DNA of 64,000 nucleotides, taken from contig JAFEVB010000037.1 of NCBI GenBank assembly GCA_032629725.1, positions 372,001 to 436,000 on the forward strand, in the 5' to 3' direction. Under the pieces are notes generated by a model. The model was not told the DNA's origin and ran no database searches. It worked only from the letters and a program-made list of their open reading frames with translations. A program made the position numbers and the translations under genes. The stretch is from Gremmenia infestans. Lineage: Eukaryota > Ascomycota > Leotiomycetes > Helotiales > Hamatocanthoscyphaceae. Shown piece after piece: positions 57,115 to 64,000 of the stretch; position 1 is the stretch's first letter, and every line of letters begins with the position of its first letter.

Positions 57115-57651
57115 ATGTCATCCAGCCTATCCAAAAAATCCAAAACCTCCTCCTCTTCCTCCTCCTCATCCCGCACACCCACAAAACGAATCCTCACCGA
57201 GCTCTCCGCCTTCTCCGCCTCCCCGCACCCAACAATCACCTCCCTCGCCCCATCCCCCACCTCCCTCCTACACCTACACGCAATCCTCACCTCGCCCATC
57301 CCCGCCTACAGCACCGGCCGCTGGCTGCTCTCCATCACGCTCCCGCCAAACTACCCGCTCTCGCCCCCAGTCATCAAATTCATAACGCGTATCTGCCACC
57401 CGAATATCAAGTTCGAGACCGGCGAGATCTGTCTGGATCTGCTGAGCGAGGCGTGGACGCCTGTGCTAGGCGTGGTGGGCGCGCTGGAGGCAGTGGGGAG
57501 ACTGCTGGGCGAGCCGGGCCTGGATAGTCCGTTGAATGTTGGGGTTGCGGCGTTGGGGAGGGAGGGGGATGCGGTGGGGGTTAGGGGGTTGGTGGGGTAT
57601 TATTGTGGGGAGGAGAGGTTTGAGGGAGGGTTGGACTTGGAGGAACGGTGA
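57115..57651 (+). CDS. PEX4: Ubiquitin-conjugating enzyme E2, peroxin-4 type
   Basis: Single exon of 178 aa. Pex4 is the peroxisome-associated E2 that monoubiquitinates the receptor Pex5 so that it can be recycled; it is held at the membrane by Pex22. A Ser/Lys-rich N-terminus of about 20 residues (with an eight-Ser run) leads into the UBC fold at RTPTKRILTELSAF. The core reads SPHPTITSLAPSPTSLL, GRWLLSITLPPNYPLSPPVI and KFITRICHPNIKFETGEICL. HPN is at 95-97 and Cys106 in GEICLDLL is the active site. Pex4-like features are the ASPHPTITSLAP start and the DSPLNVGVAALGREGDAVG ending. Other E2s usually have a longer W-x-P-A element; here SEAWTPVLGVVGAL replaces it. The C-terminus is Gly/Glu-rich. 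Confidence 0.83.
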   Translation: MSSSLSKKSKTSSSSSSSSRTPTKRILTELSAFSASPHPTITSLAPSPTSLLHLHAILTSPIPAYSTGRWLLSITLPPNYPLSPPVIKFITRICHPNIKFETGEICLDLLSEAWTPVLGVVGALEAVGRLLGEPGLDSPLNVGVAALGREGDAVGVRGLVGYYCGEERFEGGLDLEER

Positions 57652-58667
57652 TTGAGAGGGAAGAGATTTGCGAGGGCGTTTATGGGATGGAGATGTGGGA
57701 TTGCTGGTATGGGATGGGATGGAGGGGGTTTGGGATGAAGATTTATATAAAGGAATGGATGTATGCATGCATGCGTGCGTGCATATATGGGTTGCTTCTG
57801 GTCAAGAAGCTTCTGGACGAGAGGTTGGATGAGAATAGGGTTGGGATGGAGCGCAGGTTGAGATTGGAGGAAGACATGTAGAGCAGACGCGATGGGGTTA
57901 TAGCTATCAGTCTTGTGAATTAATGAATTTATGAATTACACCGTATTACATTTACCCATCTTAGCTGACGTCTGAGGTGTTCTATCCCAGGTCTTTTCGG
58001 ACAGGTACAGGGAAACATGTGGTTCTACAGCTGTTATGAAGCAGCATGATGAACATTTACTTACCCCAAAAGCAAAGAGTGTATGAGCCAAGCCAAGAAA
58101 AGCCTCGGATTTTAGTTCACTTGTCACTCAAGTAGAAGCAGAGTTGTTTACTATGTATATTCATTATTCCGCATCAGCAATAAAATGCGAGCGTCTCAGT
58201 GTACCAGTAAGTAGCTACAAATCCACCAAATGCGCCAAGTAATATCATTTCCTACCAGTGTCTGAGAACAACTAGTAAAGAGGAGCATAGAGCGCCGTGT
58301 AGATAAATGCTACATCCCTATCGTATCAACCATCATATCGAAGTAAAACGCTCATCCTCCCCTTCATTCTCTGGTAGGGTCAGAGCAGATAATGCATATG
58401 TAGCGAACCCAAACGATAATCTTTATGCTGCAATATTCCATCATTAACATGCGAGACGAGTCTCGATATACCACATTCCCCGTTCTAGATCCAGAGTAGT
58501 GCTTTCCAACCTCCCGTGTATGCAGAATTCTCGATGCGCCGATGCAAGCCGATGCTTAATGCCAGAGGAATCGCTCAAAGCGGCAACAGTTTAGACAAAC
58601 AAAGATCAAGACCATGTAGGCAAAATGGTCCCAAAGGAAATCATGCACACAGGAACCCAGTGGTCTT
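57652..58667. other. Convergent intergenic region PEX4 / 922-aa gene
   Basis: About 1 kb of two 3' flanks with an ATGC/GTGC microsatellite near 57758-57786. No gene recognised. Confidence 0.5.
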
Positions 58668-61436
58668 TCAACCAGAAGATTCCTTGGGCTTCCAAAACTG
58701 CATCATGCGACTGATGCGTCTGCTTGTGTGTCCCTTCTCCTTCTTTTCAATATCAACAGGACTTGGTGCTCGAGACTCAATAGACAGCTTACTCTTCTCG
58801 CCATGAGAACTGCTGATCAAGCGGGACAAACTGGCCATACTCGATCGCTTTCGTGTTGCTGCAGCAGATGAGACTGAGGCTGAGCGCTGGCCCTCCCGAA
58901 ATTGGGGATTATAAGCACCAAGGTGTCCACTATCTCGGGTCATGGTTGAGTCACTGCTAGTCAGTGATGGAACATCATCGACAGAATATCTCAATTCAGG
59001 GCCAGGTTCTCCAAGTAACAACGATTGGAATCCCTGCTCATCAGTGACCGACGATGGAGCGGTGGAAATACGCTGGGCATCGTACGAAAATGGTGAGCGA
59101 GGGGACGGGAAAGATGACTGGGTTGTTGAAGGAGGGCTGCCGGGAGTGATTAAAGGTGGTTGGGGTGCGAAAGGCTGAATATCAACAGGTGTTAACGCTT
59201 TCTCGGGGCGTGGACGGAAAGGGGGAGTTGCAGTTGAGTCCGAAGAATGAGCTCTTGAGTCTGATCTTGAAGAGCTTGAATCATCAAGTATTTCGACCGG
59301 GCTACTCGACTCTTCCTGAATTGGCTCGTCGATAAGTGATGTAGCTGAGTGCTCTGACTTGGCATTGCTACCCACAGTCCGGCGATCTCCCTCACTCAAA
59401 CTGCTGCCCTTTCTCTTGACTCCCCTGATAATGCTTCCGCCGTCTTGAGAATCCATCTCAATGTCGTAACTTGAATCTTCGGCATCTTCAACCCTAATGT
59501 CAATACCCAAACTGTTGTTCGTGCCTTTGACTATCTGGGTTGAATCCTCTTTATCTGACGATGTTTTGCTATCCTCCCACTCATCTTCTTCCTCCTCTTC
59601 AAAAACATCTTCCATGCCCATTGTCGAGCTGCTTCCAAGGCGATGTAGACCGAACCTAGGATTCTCAAACTCCGGTGCACTCTCCGCACGTCTGTGATAA
59701 TGCATTCCCGGACCGGCGAAGCCTCCGAGGCCAGCCGCGCTATGCATAGCTCTCTTCTTTGTGCCATAGCCTCTTTGCGAAGACTCCCATTCATCACCAA
59801 ATGAAGATGGAGTATTGAAAGGACCGAGAGCAGCATCTAGATCTATCATTGGGTTGCTCATCAAATCATCCTCCTGAGAACGGACCTTTCTGGGCTTCCA
59901 AGATGCGATATCTTGATCAGGTTTTGGAGACGGATGCGCTGGTTCAGTGGGGGCAAAAGCTGGCGCTGCAGAAGTATCATCTACTGGCGTATATGATCTG
60001 TTAGGTGGCGTAGGCGACCTACGGCTCAGTTTTTGTTTCTGGCTTCGTTGACGAGTTTTACGAGACAATATTGAGCCAGCCCAATTTCGAACCTTCTTCT
60101 GCTTCTTGGTTGGCTTCCTAGATAGAGAAGAGGATCTACGTCTTATTGGCGATTCCATAGACCGAATCGGTGCATCTGGTGATCGTACATATTGACCAAA
60201 TTGAGGTTTGGATAGTACAGGTTGGGTTTCTTTGGGTCCGGATCCAGCACTCGTCGGACGAGACCGTGGTGAACATTCACCAGATGATGTATCGTGGCTA
60301 AAAAATGTCCATTTCTTCGCAGATCTTGGGGTAGATGGAGCGGTTGACGTACTAGCTATAGCTGCCTCCAAAAGCAACGGTATCGAGTTTCGTCTCATTG
60401 GGCCATCAGATGTTTGTGCGGTGGGATGGGACAAGATTGGTTCCGCAGTTCGTGGTCGGGCGTCACTTATTCTCTTGGGGGGCGATATTCCACGGTTCTC
60501 CTTCGAGGGTGGTGAAGATGTTCCAGCGGAGATGATGGAAGAAATGCTATTTGATACCGAATGACCCTGTTTCATTGTGACTGTCGATGAGCTGTCGGAC
60601 GAGACCAAGGATAGCGGGCGAGGAATGAACTCCACGTTATCTGAGAACCCCACTCTAGCACGGTTGAGAGCCCTCGTCGGTGCATTGGGCAGGCTACTGC
60701 TTTCCACGGGCGAAGCTGGGCTAGAATCCGGGAACGTAGGGAAATCTGCCTGAACTTGTTGCACGTTGCGTTCAATAGATGGTGAGCATGGGGCTGAACT
60801 GCCTCGGGGAGCATTGTTTGGGCTAGTCGGGGGTTTGATAATCATAGAAAGATCGTGTTGTGAAATGGCCGCAGATCGAACGTGTTTATGTCCTCGTCTT
60901 CCGCTGGGGGGTGCAAAGCCAGTGGGTGGAGGGAGTACACCATCTCCTTTGGTTGGTGAAGTCGACATCAAGCCCATTCCTTTGCCAGTCGAGCCATCAC
61001 CTCCTATGAACTCACTTGTACCTCTCTTGTGAACTCCAGATCGTCCTGGGATGTTTCTTGGGGAGGCAGGTGGGGTTTGACCCCCAGAGCCGAAGGAGAA
61101 GGGAGGAAGTTCTGCTGTTGTGGGTCTGTTCTCGTCTTCTACTGCTTTCCCTCCTGTCCTCGGACTAACCAATTCAATGGCAGATACCGGCCGCCGGCCC
61201 GTTGCTCGCGAGAAAGATGTAGGCGCTGAAGAAGGCGATGCCCGGGCTGGGAAAACGAAGGATGGTAGTGGAAGGGGACCATCGTTCACTCGGGGACTTT
61301 GCTGATCGGGGATTGTAGGTGAACGGGGAGCTACGAAATCACTCATCGGAGAGCGAGGTGGCCCTAAAGGGAGGTCGAGGGTATGGCTGCTGAAAGGCAT
61401 GTTTCCGTGCAATCCTGGGGACCTAGGTACAGCCAT
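58668..61436 (-). CDS. Large Ser/Pro-rich protein of unknown function
   Basis: Single exon of 922 aa, starting MAVPRSPGLHGNMPFSSHTL. It is rich in Ser, Pro and charged residues with dozens of S-P sites, and is probably disordered for most of its length. Recognisable blocks are GRRGHKHVRSAAISQHDLSM near the N-terminal third, a strongly basic patch (RKPTKKQKKVRNWAGSILSR) near the middle, HYHRRAESAPEFENPRFGLH before an acidic run (EDVFEEEEEDEWEDS), and a C-terminus with HTSRRISRMMQFWKPKESSG. Similar proteins in other filamentous ascomycetes are annotated as cell wall proline-rich proteins, but there is no signal peptide or GPI pattern here, so an intracellular, phospho-regulated protein is more likely. 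The domain-free architecture prevents a function call. Frame is open throughout. Confidence 0.8.
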   Translation of the reverse strand: MAVPRSPGLHGNMPFSSHTLDLPLGPPRSPMSDFVAPRSPTIPDQQSPRVNDGPLPLPSFVFPARASPSSAPTSFSRATGRRPVSAIELVSPRTGGKAVEDENRPTTAELPPFSFGSGGQTPPASPRNIPGRSGVHKRGTSEFIGGDGSTGKGMGLMSTSPTKGDGVLPPPTGFAPPSGRRGHKHVRSAAISQHDLSMIIKPPTSPNNAPRGSSAPCSPSIERNVQQVQADFPTFPDSSPASPVESSSLPNAPTRALNRARVGFSDNVEFIPRPLSLVSSDSSSTVTMKQGHSVSNSISSIISAGTSSPPSKENRGISPPKRISDARPRTAEPILSHPTAQTSDGPMRRNSIPLLLEAAIASTSTAPSTPRSAKKWTFFSHDTSSGECSPRSRPTSAGSGPKETQPVLSKPQFGQYVRSPDAPIRSMESPIRRRSSSLSRKPTKKQKKVRNWAGSILSRKTRQRSQKQKLSRRSPTPPNRSYTPVDDTSAAPAFAPTEPAHPSPKPDQDIASWKPRKVRSQEDDLMSNPMIDLDAALGPFNTPSSFGDEWESSQRGYGTKKRAMHSAAGLGGFAGPGMHYHRRAESAPEFENPRFGLHRLGSSSTMGMEDVFEEEEEDEWEDSKTSSDKEDSTQIVKGTNNSLGIDIRVEDAEDSSYDIEMDSQDGGSIIRGVKRKGSSLSEGDRRTVGSNAKSEHSATSLIDEPIQEESSSPVEILDDSSSSRSDSRAHSSDSTATPPFRPRPEKALTPVDIQPFAPQPPLITPGSPPSTTQSSFPSPRSPFSYDAQRISTAPSSVTDEQGFQSLLLGEPGPELRYSVDDVPSLTSSDSTMTRDSGHLGAYNPQFREGQRSASVSSAAATRKRSSMASLSRLISSSHGEKSKLSIESRAPSPVDIEKKEKGHTSRRISRMMQFWKPKESSG

Positions 61437-62349
61437 CCTTCCAACGCCGCAGGGCGCCCAATACCGAGTGTGTAGCTAAGGTGATGTCATGAAGCCAGAG
61501 TGGAAATTGGAATGACCTGCTCGAGTGGCCGGGTTCGATCGTTCGAGATGGGGACCGAAGTCACGATGGTTCAACAAGACTACGACGGCGGGAACTGGCA
61601 GCGAAAGAGAGTTAGACAGATCAATAGTGATAAATAAAGTAAGCGGCAAAAGCGTATGCGATGGTAAAAGAGCCTGCATACAGTTGATTTTGGAGAGTTA
61701 AAGGCTGGATTCGAGTCGCGCGGAGGCCGTAGTGTTGTCCGAGGCGGCCGTGAAGATGTTGGCACCGGTGGTGATGTTGATGTTGATGTGAATAAGGAGC
61801 GTGGGGTAAGGAACGAAACGGCCAATTACCAGGACTATCAGAAAAGATGCACTGGTAAAGAGGCCAAATTGGAACTGCTGATGTTGTTGATGTTCTCAGA
61901 GTCCTCGTCTTGTTTGGAGGATGATGAGGGAGTTAATACGAGGCATTTAGCGAGGCAGCCAAAAGAAGACTAGGTAGGTCGGTAGGGTGGGGACTAGGGA
62001 GGTTAAGTCCAGTAACCAATTGGCGGTTAAGCGGTGGCGGATCCAAAGGAGATTGATTGATTGAGCAGGGCAGCGCAGGGTAGGGACAGGGTAGGGACAG
62101 GTATAAGGCCGCCCAGCAGTCTAGGGATGTAAATCTATCAGACTGTTGATAGATTGCGAGGAATATTAGGACTAATACGTCTACGGTTACGCTGGATGGG
62201 CAACCTGGTAGTGGGTATCGACTCCGTATCTAAATTTACCTAGGAGTAGTAGTAGTAGTAGTAAATTTAGGTTTGCAGAGGGAAAGCAAATAATAGAATT
62301 ATTATCCAGATCACAGTATGTACGGAGGTTAGACATGTACAGTAGACAC

Positions 62350-62363
62350 GTACAGTACTGTAC
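62350..62363. repeat. 14-bp perfect palindrome GTACAGTACTGTAC
   Basis: Reads identically on both strands and contains the TACTGTAC element found in many intergenic regions of this window. Confidence 0.75.
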
Positions 62364-62595
62364 ATACAGTAGTAGATTCATGGTTATCTATCCAGAATGC
62401 AAGAGCAAGGCAAGGGTCCCAGCCCCGGTTTTCATCGTCAGGGGTGATAAGAGAGTTGGGGCAGATGCAGAGTCAGGCGTACAACAAGATCGCTCGGCGT
62501 TGGCCACAGTTACATTACATTGCCCCCTCCCTCAATACTGGCTCGGCCGTGGAAGAAAAGATGCTGTGCTGCGTTGTTCAAGACTTCCTACCTTA

Positions 62596-62625
62596 CCTAC
62601 ATACCTACCTACCTACCTACCTACC
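62596..62625. repeat. CTAC tetranucleotide repeat
   Basis: Imperfect tandem CTAC/CTTAC units in non-coding DNA. Confidence 0.75.
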
Positions 62626-62849
62626 TTACCTTACTTGAGGTACCTATGTACAGTACCTGTATGCAAGACCATGGCCCCCAAGGTTGTCTGCTTTTCCTAC
62701 TCCTGCATGCATCATCACCCGTCTACGCCGTCTCCGGTATGAACTCGAATTTATCCTTTTACAGCAAGCAGTAGGTACTGAGTACGGAGAGTGGAAACAT
62801 TGTTCTGCCGTACATGCATGTACCGGTACCTCCATTATTCCGTATGAGG

Positions 62850-62940
62850 CTTTCACTTCTCCCTTCCTTTCCTTTACTTTCCTTCCCTTCCCTCCGTCCC
62901 CTTTCCTTTTCTTTTCTTTTCTTCCCCTTCCTCTCTTGCA
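62850..62940. repeat. Polypyrimidine (CCTTT-type) tract
   Basis: About 90 bp almost entirely of C and T, with repeated TTTCC and TTTTC units on the plus strand. Confidence 0.75.
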
Positions 62941-64000
62941 CCTGCTCAGCCACTTCAAGGTGCGGGGCAGATGCCCAATGCTCTTCCGTACCTTACGAGA
63001 CAAAGATAGAAACGACACCGTCATCGATGCTCTGATTTATTATTGACAGGTGACCAAAGCTCAATACGGGGTAAGAGTAAATATGCTTCCTATACCGGAC
63101 TAAGCGTGAAGTATTCGTCTACTTCCGGTGGCCCCTGCCGAATAGTTTTATGAGAGTACGAATCTGCGAGATTTATCCAGGGTCCTTGCAGGGGGAGCCA
63201 GAGACAGATCTCCCTGTCCGGCAACTAATGTACAAATCGGGAGGCAGAAGACCAGGTGTTTTGCATGTCACATTTTCCGAGTCCCCTGAATTTCCTGAAA
63301 AGGCTGAAGGGGAAGATCACCTCAGCTGAGCCACGTGCACTAAAAACTTGACCAATCCAATCTGGTTGGAAGCTGGAACAGACGTGTTCTGAACGTTTGG
63401 AATTAAAGAGTCCAAACCAAACTCCTGGGTCTTTTAGGTCTTGAAGAAAAACAGAGCATTTGGAACATTTTCCCCATCCCTCCTTTGATTTTTGTCCGTC
63501 TGGAGGTGCAGTGCAGTGTCCGAAGCCCCTCTATCGCGACCAATGCAAGTGATGGGAAGAGGCCACTCGGGAGCACCGACCGTGCCTGTAATGCTCTACT
63601 TCCGCTTTAGCGTAGGAGCAGAGATCCATGATCCAGGAACTCACATAAGCCTCTAACTAGTAACAGTAAGGCTTGATATTTTGACTTGTTTGAGATCTTG
63701 AACTACACGCTGACACTCGAATCTCATTGGTAAAGAATGGGAAGGTCCGCAAAAGAGTCCCTCAGTTCGTCAGCCTCTTCCACACCAAAGCGTATGGAAA
63801 GCAGTGAAGAGTGGAGACGCCGACACCGAGGGGTTGAGAACTTCTAAGTTCTACCACACCCTCTCGTGGTCAAGACAGCAACACAAGCTTTCATTGAAAG
63901 ACAAGATCGTTACCTGTGAACCGGTAAATGTAACTCTCGCCTCAGTGATACAGGTGATACAGTATATCCCACTTTGTCCCCATCTTGCCTGTAAACTTGC

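Larger units (their letters stand above)
61437..64000. other. Non-coding end of the window, microsatellite-rich
   Basis: About 2.5 kb with the promoter of the 922-aa gene at the left. It has a TAG triplet run near 62244-62262, the palindrome GTACAGTACTGTAC at 62350-62363, CTAC repeats at 62596-62625 and a C/T tract at about 62850-62940. Open frames follow these simple repeats and are not genes. From 63050 to the end I see nothing recognisable. Confidence 0.45.

Noticed and set aside
62335..63046. Several overlapping open frames at the window end
   Set aside because: They translate CTAC and C/T simple repeats and are not gene-like.
1..64000. tRNA, rRNA, CRISPR array or transposon
   Set aside because: I looked for cloverleaf-type conserved boxes, repeat-spacer patterns, transposase motifs and long terminal repeats by eye and saw none; a covariance-model search would be needed to exclude tRNAs.

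Overview
The window is eukaryotic, from a filamentous ascomycete (Pezizomycotina). The genes carry many short introns (about 45-150 nt, GT...AG, often with a CTAAC-type branch site) and sit on both strands. Their families (CFEM protein, SAM+HMG-box protein, WW+PhoD phosphatase, Mnn9, Mde1/Mri1) are typical of this group. A Leotiomycete-like fungus is my guess from general feel only. I saw no tRNA, rRNA, CRISPR array or transposon. Exon models below were spliced by hand and each sums to an open reading frame, unless noted.

0-17.5 kb is gene-dense: ATG10 (-), a GH47 alpha-1,2-mannosidase (+), methylthioribulose-1-phosphate dehydratase MDE1/MtnB (-), calnexin (+), a 1203-aa WW-domain PhoD-like phosphatase (-), the replication licensing ATPase CDC6 (+) and a small coiled-coil protein with a 20-nt internal exon (-). 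17.5-31.3 kb: a SAM+HMG-box DNA-binding protein behind a long pyrimidine-rich leader (+), methylthioribose-1-phosphate isomerase MRI1 (+), phosphomannomutase SEC53 (-), an MFS transporter interrupted by one in-frame TGA (-) and a CFEM GPI-type protein (+). 31.3-36.2 kb is gene-poor. 36.2-45.6 kb: a flavin-containing monooxygenase (-), a homeodomain protein of YOX1 type (+), an incompletely modelled F-box-like/uncharacterised fungal gene (+) and NAD kinase (-). 47.4-61.4 kb: RRP46 (-) and a PP2A activator PTPA (+) on a 191-bp shared promoter, an acidic decayed reading frame, a Ser/Pro-rich protein (-), MNN9 (+), PEX4 (+) and a 922-aa Ser/Pro-rich protein (-). The last 2.5 kb is non-coding.

Themes: two consecutive enzymes of methionine salvage (MRI1, then MDE1) lie about 17 kb apart. 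Four genes serve N-glycan synthesis or quality control (GH47 mannosidase, calnexin, SEC53, MNN9). CDC6 and the YOX1-like gene, both linked to G1/S control in yeasts, each carry an ACGCGT box upstream. The most notable anomalies are the MFS gene (one nonsense codon in an otherwise intact nine-exon gene that also has a GC-AG intron), the 20-nt microexon, an 18-bp perfect palindrome inside an intron, and recurrent TACTGTAC-like and (TAGG)n motifs in intergenic DNA. I did not find a convincing wholly new system.
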